From Xylanibacillus composti (GTDB taxonomy: Bacteria; Bacillota; Bacilli; Paenibacillales; K13): a stretch of 64,000 bases of DNA. Positions 8,613 to 17,227 of this stretch are shown here, in pieces. Each line of letters begins with the position of its first letter. Within the stretch, counting starts at the first letter, position 1. A program made the translations under genes and the position numbers. Where the stretch lies: the NCBI RefSeq assembly GCF_018403685.1, contig NZ_BOVK01000005.1, positions 1-64,000 of the forward strand, given 5' to 3'. The notes under the pieces are model-generated. The model made no database searches, had not been told where the DNA came from, and saw only the letters and a list, made by a program, of their open reading frames with translations.

Positions 8613-9155
8613 TCAATTCTGCTTCGCCCGTCTGCGCTTTTTGAGCGTAGTCTTCTTGATCCATCTGTATATGTGCGGCCGATAATGCGTAAAGATGGCC
8701 CGCAGCAGCCAATACCCTACCACAGTCAAGATTATGCTGTTCATCAGCGAGCCTACTATAAAATCCATACCTAAATCACTCAACGAAATGACTTGTTCGG
8801 CGGTTGTTGCGTAATCCTCGTCAGGGTCCGGCGTTCGGCTCCAATTATCCGTGATCAGCTTCCCTGACATATAGTTCAAGTAGAACAAAAATGGCCAAAG
8901 AAAAGACCCCACCGAGGCCGCTACGATTGCCGCTACCACATTCCCCTTAATCCAACGGGTCAGTGCAACGGATAGGACAGGCCCCACGCCGAATGTTGGA
9001 AACCAGCAAGGAAAAAAACCGACTACAAAGCCGAGCGCAATGCGATGCGCCCCCGCCTTGATCCGAAAAAGCCTTATCATGTTATATCTCATGGTGCGTA
9101 GTAAGCGCATGTTATATCGTCGGCTCCATTCCTTCAGACTCCTCTTACTCATCAT
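8613..9155 (-). CDS. DUF2062 membrane protein
   Basis: A 180-residue protein with a basic amphipathic N-terminus and three to four hydrophobic segments (about 35-60, 70-105, 135-160), plus the DUF2062 hallmark ALGFVVGFFPCWFPTFGVGP. Members are inner-membrane proteins, sometimes fused to glycosyltransferases; the function is not established. The C-terminus is very basic (KKTTLKKRRRAKQN). The start is uncertain: ATG 9155 has a poor ribosome site and ATG 9110 is possible. It is monocistronic with its own terminator. Confidence 0.8.
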   Translation of the reverse strand: MMSKRSLKEWSRRYNMRLLRTMRYNMIRLFRIKAGAHRIALGFVVGFFPCWFPTFGVGPVLSVALTRWIKGNVVAAIVAASVGSFLWPFLFYLNYMSGKLITDNWSRTPDPDEDYATTAEQVISLSDLGMDFIVGSLMNSIILTVVGYWLLRAIFTHYRPHIYRWIKKTTLKKRRRAKQN

Positions 9156-9355
9156 ACCATCCGTCTATCATCCGAAGCAAACGGATATTTGGCTCCTGAT
9201 CCAGGATGAAACTTCGTGAGTCGGGGCAAGGATATAGGTACTGAAAAGCCTCTGTGCGTGCCCGGTAGATGATCCTGCTCCACGAAGCGGCGCTCGGATG
9301 ACGAAGCAGCAACTACCAGTGTTGCAGCAAGGCAAACCGCAGAAAGGATGGTTCC

Positions 9356-9801
9356 GTGAACGGATTGGAGATTGTATGGGCGATTGTCGTCATTAATATC
9401 GTATATGTATCATTATTTACATTAAGAATCATTTGGGTTATGAAGTCGCAGCAGCTGCTCGCTTCTCTGCTGAGCATGATGTCTTGCGCGAGCAAGGCTG
9501 CGGCGTTACTAGCTGGCATGCCGACGGGCGTGACGGCGGGCGTATGGTCATGACGGTATTGGTCAAGCGCTCGAACGAGCGAAGGCTGACGAAGAAGATT
9601 CAGGAGCATTCGCCCAAGGCCTTCATTATCTCCTATAAGCCGCGCTATTTCCGAGGCGGATTGTTGGACAAAACGCATTTCACGCTAATACCCGTCACGC
9701 CTACCCTTCGGCTCCATTTGAAGCGTGCAGGCCAAATCGGGCGCATTCATGCGCCCCGCTCTCCCCTGCTCAAGGATGTCCGGCTACTGCACCTCCAATA
9801 G
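9356..9801 (+). pseudogene. Decayed UPF0316 (DUF2179) membrane protein gene
   Basis: A GTG at 9356 behind AGAAAGGATGG opens a typical UPF0316 N-terminus (VVINIVYVSLFTLRIIW) for about 40 residues. The frame then fails. From about 9472 a different frame encodes the characteristic C-terminal DUF2179 region (REQGCGVTSWHADGRDGGR, then KAFIISYKPRYFRGG). The central membrane and linker part, about 70 residues in intact relatives, is missing. This is best explained by an internal deletion that also broke the frame. The second frame runs on to a stop at 9801, overlapping the convergent haemolysin III gene. Confidence 0.7.
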
Positions 9802-10428
9802 CTGCAGCACCGAGAAATAATGCAATACCGAGCCAGCCAACACGAACAGATGCCAGACGGCATGATGGTGAGGAAAGCTCCGCCATACATAAAAAATCGT
9901 TCCGACCGTATACAACACGCCTCCGACCACCAGCAGAAGCAGGGCCTCGTAAGGGACCGTCTCTTTCAGCGGCCCCCATGCGAACACAATCAGCCAGCCC
10001 ATCGCAATATAGAACAGTGTAGACAAGAATAGAAACTTCTTGACAAAAAACACCTTGAAAACCGTTCCACCCACTGCTATGCCCCAAACGATGCCGAACA
10101 GGCTCCAGCCAAGAGGGCCCCGCAAAGCTACCAGCAGGAACGGGGTATACGTTCCGGCGATAAACAAGTAGATGGAAGCATGGTCAAACACTTCGAACAA
10201 ATTTTTCACCTTGCCGTCCGGGAAGCTGTGCAGCAAGGTGGATGAGGTGTACAAGATCAGCATCGTGACGCCGAACAAGGTAAAGCTGACTACGTGCCAC
10301 GCCGTTCCTTTCATACTCGCCAGTACAATAAGCATGACTAACCCGGCTGCGCTCAGCGCAATGCCCAAACCATGCGTGATGGCATTCACAAGCTCTTCGC
10401 GCCGGGAGTACGTATGCGTTTCTGCCAT
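9784..10428 (-). CDS. Haemolysin III family (PAQR) membrane protein
   Basis: A 214-residue seven-helix membrane protein of the YqfA/HlyIII branch of the PAQR superfamily. The metal-binding residues expected for the fold are visible: the Ser/His region near residue 65 (LLHSFPDGK), the Asp-His of FEVFDHASIYLFIAGTYTPF near 82, and the C-terminal His cluster FPHHHAVWH near 187. The family has been linked to lipid metabolism and membrane homeostasis; haemolytic activity is not general. It ends against the decayed UPF0316 gene. Confidence 0.92.
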   Translation of the reverse strand: MAETHTYSRREELVNAITHGLGIALSAAGLVMLIVLASMKGTAWHVVSFTLFGVTMLILYTSSTLLHSFPDGKVKNLFEVFDHASIYLFIAGTYTPFLLVALRGPLGWSLFGIVWGIAVGGTVFKVFFVKKFLFLSTLFYIAMGWLIVFAWGPLKETVPYEALLLLVVGGVLYTVGTIFYVWRSFPHHHAVWHLFVLAGSVLHYFSVLQLLEVQ

Positions 10429-10461
10429 TGATTACTTGCCTCCTGCATGGACGCGCACATG

Positions 10462-11736
10462 CTAATCCGGCTTTATGTTCAAGAAATGGATCAGCCGTCT
10501 GCGATCCTCTGTGATGCTATCCATCATTTCTTTTTCCAATGCATTCAGGTTATCCCCTATATTATCCGATCTTTCAATCACACTTGCAATGCCAGAGGAC
10601 CAATACCGGGCAAGCTTCTCGTCGAATGGGGAAGGAGCTGCCTTCTCCATTCTCTGCAATTGACTGCTGTAATAGTACGTCAAGTCTTGGCCACCCAAAA
10701 ATTCCCGCTCCGCCGGAGCATGAATCACCTCATTGAGGAGTGTTGCCGATTTCACGAAATCCCATGCCAGGTCCTTGTTGCGGCTGGAGGATGTGATCGC
10801 AATGGACGACCCGCCATCCACGCCGTACAAATTCATAGGCAGACGGGTCATCCGCCATTTCCCCTTTGTGCCGGGAGCCCAGCCCTGCAATTCCGGCGTT
10901 GCCCAGGCCCCCATATAGAACATCGCAAAGCGGTCCTGCTGCATGGCCTCCTGTGTCGCCGCATGGTAGACATCATGCTGCATGCTCAAGCCGTACTTGC
11001 GAATTTCCCTGCCCAGCTCCGCCGCCTTGCGCACCGTTTCATTATTGCGGCCAAACCGGTAAAATTGGTCCAGCAGGCTGTACTGCATGCCCGTTACCTC
11101 CAAAGGATCGGTTGCATATTGGAAAATATAAATATCATGCTCCTTCAGCACCTTCGCCATATGCAGCCAGTTTTCCGGACTTTCCAAATAGTAGGCAAGC
11201 TCCGCGGGCTCGGCAGGAAAACCATGGGCTGCCAAAATATCTGCGCGGTAGTAAGTGACTGCGCCGAGAATCTGTATCGGCATGGCAATCATCCGCTTCT
11301 CGTTGAGCGAGGAATAGAATCCCCACATTTGCTCCGGAATCAGAGAGCGGAAGCGTTCTCCCTCATAAGGGGACTCCAGCAAGTTCTCCAAGCCTTGAAT
11401 CGCGCGGAAGGCCCCAATCTTATTATTGTCGATGATCAAAATATCCGGCGGATTGTCTCCTGCCAAGCCTTCCAAGTAGTCTTCAACCAACGTATCATAC
11501 TGGACAAGCCTCACATGCAGCTGGACATCCGGGTGCATTTTCTTGAATTCCTTAAGCAAGGACGAAGGATCGTAGTATGTCCATAGCGTCAGCTCCTTGT
11601 CTGATGAATGAAACCGGCCAACGCTCACCAGGTTTGTCTCGCCTGCATCCGTCCTCAGCTCGGCAGTTCCGCTTCTGCACGCGGCGAGCAGCAGACAAAA
11701 ACAGCAGATCAACATTGCGACGCGTCGATTGTTCAC
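10462..11736 (-). CDS. Extracellular solute-binding lipoprotein (family 1), orphan
   Basis: A 424-residue lipoprotein with signal sequence and lipobox LLAAC (Cys20), followed by a typical sugar-binding fold: TLWTYYDPSSLLKEFKKMHP near the N-terminus and PDILIIDNNKIG in the middle. No permease or ATPase gene is nearby. Its GTG start overlaps the stop of the upstream GGDEF-EAL gene as GTGA and has a strong AAGGAGGAGG ribosome site. It may therefore deliver a ligand signal to that membrane protein rather than feed a transporter. That role is inference; the lipoprotein assignment is solid. Confidence 0.9.
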   Translation of the reverse strand: MNNRRVAMLICCFCLLLAACRSGTAELRTDAGETNLVSVGRFHSSDKELTLWTYYDPSSLLKEFKKMHPDVQLHVRLVQYDTLVEDYLEGLAGDNPPDILIIDNNKIGAFRAIQGLENLLESPYEGERFRSLIPEQMWGFYSSLNEKRMIAMPIQILGAVTYYRADILAAHGFPAEPAELAYYLESPENWLHMAKVLKEHDIYIFQYATDPLEVTGMQYSLLDQFYRFGRNNETVRKAAELGREIRKYGLSMQHDVYHAATQEAMQQDRFAMFYMGAWATPELQGWAPGTKGKWRMTRLPMNLYGVDGGSSIAITSSSRNKDLAWDFVKSATLLNEVIHAPAEREFLGGQDLTYYYSSQLQRMEKAAPSPFDEKLARYWSSGIASVIERSDNIGDNLNALEKEMMDSITEDRRRLIHFLNIKPD

Positions 11737-14366
11737 GACAGTCCTCCTCCTTGTTTACGCAATCCTACGCCAACGGCTCCTCGTGTCAATAAGGATTCGC
11801 AAGCTTCCGCAGGCAGCGGCTTGCTGAACAAATAGCCTTGAACCTGATCGCACCCGATTCGCTCCAGCATATGCAGCTCCTCCCCAGTCTCTACCCCTTC
11901 CGCCAAGACTTCCAGCTGCATGCTCTTGGATAAGCGAATGATGGCCTCGACGATGGCCGCATTCACCCCGTCCTTGTCAATCGAGCGAACGAACGATTTG
12001 TCAATCTTGATTGTATGGATGGGCAGCTGCCTCAATTGGCCCAGGGAAGAATAGCCTGTGCCAAAATCGTCGATACTGATTCGAATGCCCAGATGCTTCA
12101 TGATAGATAATGTGCGCACAGCCAAATCCTTGTCCCAAATCAGGGAGCCTTCCGTGATCTCCAGCTCCAGACTGGACGGCGGCAAGCCCGTTTCTTCAAG
12201 AATGCGCGTTATGGTCTGTACCAGATGATCGCCGCTGAGCTGGCGGGCTGATATATTGACTGAGACCGCCAGCGGGCAGATGCCCTTGTCGTGCCAAAGC
12301 TTCGCCTGCCTGCAGGCGTCTCTGAGCACCCATTCTCCGATGGGTACAATTAAGCCGGTCACCTCCGCCAACGGGATAAATTGATCCGGGGGCACGACGC
12401 CCCTCTCTGCATGATTCCAGCGAATAAGCGCTTCCACACCCGTCACTTCGCCGGTAGCTACCTGCACCTTCGGCTGATAGTACAGCTCGAATTCCTCATT
12501 CGCAGCAGCCTTGTGCAGCTCGATCTCAAGCAGCATGCGGTCCTCTGTATGTCCGATGGAATCGTGGTAAAATTCGTAACCTCTGCCCCCCTCCCCTTTC
12601 GCTTTATACATCGCCATGTCAGCGTGGCGCACAATCGTATCCAGATCATTTCCGTCTCGCGGAATCATGCTGATGCCAATGCTTACAAAGGTGCGAAGCT
12701 CTTGTCCCGAGATGGCATAAGGCTCCCTGCATGCTTGCTGGACTGCTTGCGCCAAGGCATGAATCTCCTCTTCCTCCGTTTCCGGAAGGATAATCGTAAA
12801 TTCATCCCCGCCCAATCGATAGACGCCGCCTTTGTCGCCCATCACCTTCTGCAGACGGTCGGCTATGCCCTTCAGCAGTTCGTCGCCGGCGGTATGTCCC
12901 AAGGAATCATTGATTTGCTTAAAGCGATCCAAATCCATGAACAGTACGGCAGCATGGCTGCCGCGCGCATCCGCTTCGTCCAATAGGCGGGACAGGTCTC
13001 TTGTAAAGGAACGGCGATTGGGCAGCCGGGTCAAGGCATCGAAGTAGGCCAGCTCGTGCAGCGTCTGCTCGGACTGCTTCAGCTTCAGGAAAGCGCTGTA
13101 TAAATTGTCGGACATGCCGCGGAAATTTGTAATCAGCTGATGAATTTCCCGCAAGCTGCTGGACGGCCAATCAATCGATTCCTGGCGCTTCAATTTTTCG
13201 GGCAAATCAATAGTCGTATGCGCGAGTCCGGCAATCGAGCGGCTCATGCTGTGGCTTAAGAACAGCGTAGCCAGCGTGCCAAATACGATGTATAAGATCA
13301 TAACGCCATACTGGATCGCGTAGAACTGCTGGGTATCCTGCATGTATGCGGACAGCGGCACCCGCACATAGAACGTAAACGGCAGCGGATCGATCGATAG
13401 TTGAACAATTTGCTCAATCTCTCGCCAGGACAGGATATCATACAGCGCCTGGCCCCCGGGACTCCATTCGTACAGCCCTTCGGCCAATGGCTTAATATTC
13501 CCGCTTCTCTGCCAGCCATCGAGGCCGCTGGTTCGCTCAACACGGGTGCCGTCCATGCTTAGGCCATAGGGCGTCTCCATCGAAACGATCCAATCGTTCT
13601 TGGCATTGGACTGGCGCAGCAGCTCGTTAAGGCGTCCCAACTGAACAGCGCCGCCCAGCTGCAGCTGCGTGATCTCCAGGCTGCTCCATGAGCCCAGATC
13701 TTCCTGAACGAACTGCGCCACACTGGCGGCAAGCTCCTCGCTGCGATTCTGAATCGAGTTGGACTGGAACCATCCGCTAATGACCGTAAAGAGCAAAAAA
13801 GGCACCATTACGACACCCATTGTGATATGAAACATGATTTGCCGCAGCGAATACTGCTGCACACCCTCTCTGCTCAACCAGCGTTGAACCGGCGTGTAAA
13901 TCAACAGAATATCCGCCACCCATGCATTGAACAGCCCGTTTGCCGCGCTCTTGCCCAGAATGAGAATAGCGGCTATCAATTCCGGCTCGCCAAATCCATA
14001 CAATATTCCAGTCAGCAATGGCAGGCCCAGGAACCCCCAGTACAGGCAGCTCGCCCCGAATACGCTCGTTCCTTTCCCTATTCTTGTCAGTACGCCAATG
14101 AACATGATCTCGATGAGAAGCATGAACACAACCGGATTGGGCGTAATGCCTGCATAGACAATCCCGGCAGTGACGGCCGCTTCCCCTGTGCCCGCCCATA
14201 CCCCAAGCACGCGAACCAGAACGAGCAGGAAGATGCCGGAAAAAATCATGTCCAGTCCGAAGGCAGTCGGAAGCGTAACCGCATAGCCTGCAGCAGCCAG
14301 GCCAATACAAACAAGAAGAGCCGCGAGCCTTTTCCATATCAGAGCGGGCCGTTTCCGGTTATCCAT
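11733..14366 (-). CDS. Membrane GGDEF-EAL protein (cyclic di-GMP synthase/hydrolase)
   Basis: An 877-residue protein. It has an N-terminal multi-helix membrane block (about 10-190), an extracellular segment (about 210-350), another helix near 365, a HAMP-like linker, a GGDEF domain with intact RLGGDEFTI, and an EAL domain with EALIRWNH, ELEITEGSLI, DDFGTGYSSL and EGVET all present. Both catalytic halves look active, so net output cannot be predicted. ATG 14366 is chosen over upstream codons because GAGGTG then has a 6-bp gap. The overlapping downstream gene encodes a sugar-binding-type lipoprotein, a plausible sensor partner for the extracellular segment. Confidence 0.93.
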   Translation of the reverse strand: MDNRKRPALIWKRLAALLVCIGLAAAGYAVTLPTAFGLDMIFSGIFLLVLVRVLGVWAGTGEAAVTAGIVYAGITPNPVVFMLLIEIMFIGVLTRIGKGTSVFGASCLYWGFLGLPLLTGILYGFGEPELIAAILILGKSAANGLFNAWVADILLIYTPVQRWLSREGVQQYSLRQIMFHITMGVVMVPFLLFTVISGWFQSNSIQNRSEELAASVAQFVQEDLGSWSSLEITQLQLGGAVQLGRLNELLRQSNAKNDWIVSMETPYGLSMDGTRVERTSGLDGWQRSGNIKPLAEGLYEWSPGGQALYDILSWREIEQIVQLSIDPLPFTFYVRVPLSAYMQDTQQFYAIQYGVMILYIVFGTLATLFLSHSMSRSIAGLAHTTIDLPEKLKRQESIDWPSSSLREIHQLITNFRGMSDNLYSAFLKLKQSEQTLHELAYFDALTRLPNRRSFTRDLSRLLDEADARGSHAAVLFMDLDRFKQINDSLGHTAGDELLKGIADRLQKVMGDKGGVYRLGGDEFTIILPETEEEEIHALAQAVQQACREPYAISGQELRTFVSIGISMIPRDGNDLDTIVRHADMAMYKAKGEGGRGYEFYHDSIGHTEDRMLLEIELHKAAANEEFELYYQPKVQVATGEVTGVEALIRWNHAERGVVPPDQFIPLAEVTGLIVPIGEWVLRDACRQAKLWHDKGICPLAVSVNISARQLSGDHLVQTITRILEETGLPPSSLELEITEGSLIWDKDLAVRTLSIMKHLGIRISIDDFGTGYSSLGQLRQLPIHTIKIDKSFVRSIDKDGVNAAIVEAIIRLSKSMQLEVLAEGVETGEELHMLERIGCDQVQGYLFSKPLPAEACESLLTRGAVGVGLRKQGGGLS

Positions 14367-14516
14367 CCGCATCACCTCGTATGCAATACATTCAACATGG
14401 GACAGACAAATTCCTACTATTTCCTCTAAATTCAGCACGCCGCCGGTTGGATAGGAATGTTGAATCGTGCTAATAATTGTAAAGAACCTTCTACAAGCGA
14501 ACGGAGCGTGTACGAT

Positions 14517-15281
14517 GTGAAGCGATGGAACCCACCCAGGCGGAGCCGGGCATTCATATCAACCTTGACCATTACTCAAATCCATGCCAAAAACCCATGG
14601 ATCACGGCGTTCTTCTCCTTTTCCTTTCCCGGATTTGGCAACTTCCTGCTGCATCGCTATGCGAAGGCATTCGTCTTGACGGCCTGGGAAGTGTTCGTCA
14701 ATACGCATGCCAGGGTCAATCTTGGCATCATGTACAGCCTGCAGGGCCAATTCGAGAAAGCCAAGCAGGTGCTGGCCATAGAATGGCTGCTGCTGTATGT
14801 GGCCATTTATGTATACGGCATCTGGGACGGCTATCGCTCTTCCGTGGACATCAACAAGCTTTACTTGCTGGCTGAACGTGAAGATGCGCCGATCAAGCCT
14901 TATACGATGAATGCCTGGGGCTACAATTACCTCGACAAGCGTGAACCGATTATGGCTGCAGTCTGGTCATTCCTGATGCCGGGTCTCGGACATATTTACC
15001 TGCATAAGGTCATTGCGGGCTTTTTTATCTTTGCCGGAACCATCGGTCTGGTCTACCTGTCTCATCTGCCGCATTCGTTGTACTATACATGTACGGGGGA
15101 ATTCGCAGCGGCCAAATCTGTGCTGAATATGCAGTGGACGCTGTACCTGCCGTCTATCTACATCTTCATCGCTTATGACAGTTATGTATCCGCAGTAGAA
15201 TACAACAAGCTGCACGATAAAGAAATGGTGCAATTCCTGAGAAGATCTTATCAGCGTCCGGGTTTTGAAATGCCTGTATAG
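14517..15281 (+). CDS. Internally duplicated TM2-like membrane protein
   Basis: A 254-residue membrane protein made of two similar halves. Half one has NPWITAFFSFSFPGFGNFLL, then QGQFEKAKQVLAIEW and DGYRSSVDINKLY; half two has EPIMAAVWSFLMPGLGHIYL, then TGEFAAAKSVLNMQW and DSYVSAVEYNKL. Each starts with a Pro-Gly-x-Gly hairpin like that of TM2 domains. The start is uncertain: GTG 14517 has ACGGAG 10 bp upstream, while ATG 14457 begins a longer version. It forms an operon with the next gene. Function is unknown. Confidence 0.75.
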   Translation: MKRWNPPRRSRAFISTLTITQIHAKNPWITAFFSFSFPGFGNFLLHRYAKAFVLTAWEVFVNTHARVNLGIMYSLQGQFEKAKQVLAIEWLLLYVAIYVYGIWDGYRSSVDINKLYLLAEREDAPIKPYTMNAWGYNYLDKREPIMAAVWSFLMPGLGHIYLHKVIAGFFIFAGTIGLVYLSHLPHSLYYTCTGEFAAAKSVLNMQWTLYLPSIYIFIAYDSYVSAVEYNKLHDKEMVQFLRRSYQRPGFEMPV

Positions 15282-15298
15282 AGGAGTCAAGAGCAACC

Positions 15299-15778
15299 AT
15301 GCACATTATCGCCACGTTCGAAAACAGCCTGTTTCTGGAACTGATGCTCACCGCCATGGAACAGCATGGGATAGGCAAGCAGCATATTCTTGCATTGCCC
15401 ATGGACAAGCCGAAAGCGCCGAGACAGCTATTCGATACGATTCATCATGCTGATGGCGTCACTTTCGTTGATCTTGCGGCCGTCCTGGGCACTGTATTCA
15501 TGCTGCTAGGGGCTATCTATGGTTACCTGCTCCGCTGGGGACCGATCTTGTGGGGCGTGATCGGCGCTGTCTCGGGCATGCTCCTGGGCTTCACGATTAA
15601 ATACTTGCGGATCCGCAAGAAGGGCGCCCCGCGAACAGCTTCCTGCGGGGCGGACGTCGTCGTATTGGTCCGCTGCGAACCGGAACAGCAGGCGGCTATC
15701 GAGCAGCTCATGTGGGAGCATCATGCGCTGGGTGTCAGCCGCTACCATTCCTCCCCTCCGGCGCTGCAGCGCACCTGA
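15299..15778 (+). CDS. Uncharacterised membrane protein
   Basis: A 159-residue protein with a soluble N-terminal part (MHIIATFENSLFLELMLTAM), two hydrophobic segments (about 58-78 and 82-100) with a Gly-rich stretch, and a short cytosolic C-terminal domain containing VVVLVRCEPEQQAAIEQLM. The layout resembles small stress proteins in which a cytosolic alpha/beta domain flanks a glycine-zipper hairpin, but I could not place it in a family. A GAGGAGT ribosome site and a 17-bp gap suggest co-transcription with the duplicated TM2-like gene. Confidence 0.75.
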   Translation: MHIIATFENSLFLELMLTAMEQHGIGKQHILALPMDKPKAPRQLFDTIHHADGVTFVDLAAVLGTVFMLLGAIYGYLLRWGPILWGVIGAVSGMLLGFTIKYLRIRKKGAPRTASCGADVVVLVRCEPEQQAAIEQLMWEHHALGVSRYHSSPPALQRT

Positions 15779-15948
15779 TCGAACCACACATACTAATCCG
15801 ATGAAGTAAAGCGAGCAGCCGCTGCTCGAGATTATGCGCATGCCGCAGCGCCTCTTCAGCCCCTCTCGCAGCTGCCTTCGGTCCCCGATGCCGATCCGCT
15901 GTCGAATCGCCGATACGGCGCACCGCCTCCGCCGCCCCCAACACGATT

Positions 15949-15962
15949 TCAAAACGTTTTCA
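15949..15962 (+). promoter_or_regulatory. cre-like catabolite-repression site
   Basis: TCAAAACGTTTTCA matches the CcpA consensus TGWNANCGNTNWCA at all but one position (either strand). It lies upstream of the lacI-family gene. Because LacI-family proteins share this core, a LacI-type operator is an alternative. Confidence 0.5.
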
Positions 15963-16004
15963 TTGAATTTTCGCTGATGCCGCTGTACAATATTACCAAG
16001 AAAA

Positions 16005-16016
16005 GAACGCGCGTTC
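16005..16016. promoter_or_regulatory. Operator of the LacI-family regulator (site 1)
   Basis: A perfect palindrome, GAACGCGCGTTC, lies 18 bp before the regulator start. The same core with the same flank (TGTGAACGCGCGTT) occurs before the cellobiose phosphorylase gene. Confidence 0.75.
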
Positions 16017-16034
16017 ACACAGAAGGAGACAACT

Positions 16035-17081
16035 ATGCGCAGCGAAGATATTGCGAGGCTAGCCGGTGTATCCCGAAGTACCGTTTCAAGAGTGATGAAC
16101 AATTACCCGAATGTGCCGGAGGAAACTCGGCGGAAAGTCATGAAGGTTATCGAGAAGTACCGGTATGAGCCGAATACCTCGGCAAGAGTTCTGGCGGGCA
16201 AGGGAACGAACACGATCGGTTTGTTCGTCGTCAGCATTGCGGACCATCAGTCCTCCAACCGCATTTACCAGAACAACTATTTTGCTCCATTCGTCGATGC
16301 CATTGTAGATACGGCGAACAGTCTGGGCTATTACGTCCTCATTCATACTGTATATACGCAAGAGGACTTCGCCAAGGTACGCCAGGCGTTCTTGCAGCGC
16401 CGCATTGACGGCGGCATTATCGTCGGAACCCAGACCAACATAGCTATGGTGCAGGAAATTGCCGGGCTGCACGCGCCCTTCATCCTGATCGACTATGATG
16501 TTGCTGAAATCGTGGAAAACCGGCTGAACCAAAACTGCTTGTCCATTATCAACACAGACGATTACGAGGGCGCCAAAGAGGCTGTTACACACTTGATCGA
16601 CCTTGGTCATCGGGAGATCGCCATGATTACAGGCAGGACCAACACGTATTCCGGGAGACAGCGATATCAGGCTTATGTGGATACCCTTCATGCGCGCGGC
16701 CTGCCGTTCAAGGAAGCCTATGTGCTGCACGGGGAATTCCTGAAGCACAAAGCCTACGAGGAAGTGAAGCGCCTAATCCAAAGCGGCGCGCGGCCTACCG
16801 CAATCTTCTCGGCCAATGACGATATGGCCATTGCCGCAATGAAGGCTCTGCAGGAAGAAGGGCTGCAAGTACCGGATGATGTGTCGATCATCGGCTTCGA
16901 CGATGTGCCCGTAGCCGCCCAGCTGGCGCCGCGGCTCACCTCTGTCCGGCTGCCGCTGTACGAGATGTCGAAGGAGGCTGTCCATACCGTCATCGCCATG
17001 TGCGAACGGAGGCAGATCGCCTTTCACACCGTTCGCTTTCCGACTAAGCTCATGATTCGGGATTCCTGCAAACCGCTGTAG
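16035..17081 (+). CDS. LacI-family transcriptional regulator of cellobiose use
   Basis: A 348-residue repressor. Residues 1-50 are the LacI helix-turn-helix and hinge (MRSEDIARLAGVSRSTVSRV). Residues 60-348 are a periplasmic-binding-like sugar domain with FILIDYD, AIFSANDDMAIAAMKAL and VSIIGFDDVP. A strong ribosome site (AGAAGGAGAC) fixes the ATG. A palindrome directly upstream is shared with the phosphorylase promoter, indicating autoregulation and control of that gene. The likely effector is cellobiose or a breakdown product, inferred from the neighbour. Confidence 0.93.
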   Translation: MRSEDIARLAGVSRSTVSRVMNNYPNVPEETRRKVMKVIEKYRYEPNTSARVLAGKGTNTIGLFVVSIADHQSSNRIYQNNYFAPFVDAIVDTANSLGYYVLIHTVYTQEDFAKVRQAFLQRRIDGGIIVGTQTNIAMVQEIAGLHAPFILIDYDVAEIVENRLNQNCLSIINTDDYEGAKEAVTHLIDLGHREIAMITGRTNTYSGRQRYQAYVDTLHARGLPFKEAYVLHGEFLKHKAYEEVKRLIQSGARPTAIFSANDDMAIAAMKALQEEGLQVPDDVSIIGFDDVPVAAQLAPRLTSVRLPLYEMSKEAVHTVIAMCERRQIAFHTVRFPTKLMIRDSCKPL

Positions 17082-17181
17082 CCCCCAGCGTCTTGCCTTG
17101 GGCCGCAACGCCTTGGACTTCAAGGCAGGACGCTGTTCACGCTTGGCCAACAATCCTCGCCATCTGAGATTATTCGGCTGT

Positions 17182-17193
17182 GAACGCGCGTTA
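17182..17193. promoter_or_regulatory. Operator upstream of cellobiose phosphorylase (site 2)
   Basis: GAACGCGCGTTA, with the 5' flank TGT shared with site 1 read on the opposite strand, lies 35 bp before the phosphorylase ribosome site region. One base differs from the perfect palindrome at 16005. Confidence 0.75.
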
Positions 17194-17227
17194 ATTCATT
17201 TATGATCTTTGAGAGGAGACATGAAGA

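Noticed and set aside
9784-10428. HlyIII as a true haemolysin
   Set aside because: The PAQR family fold is not generally haemolytic; the name is historical.
10447-11586. 379-codon plus-strand ORF over the binding lipoprotein
   Set aside because: The minus strand has signal peptide, lipobox and family motifs; this frame is Arg/His/Cys-rich shadow.
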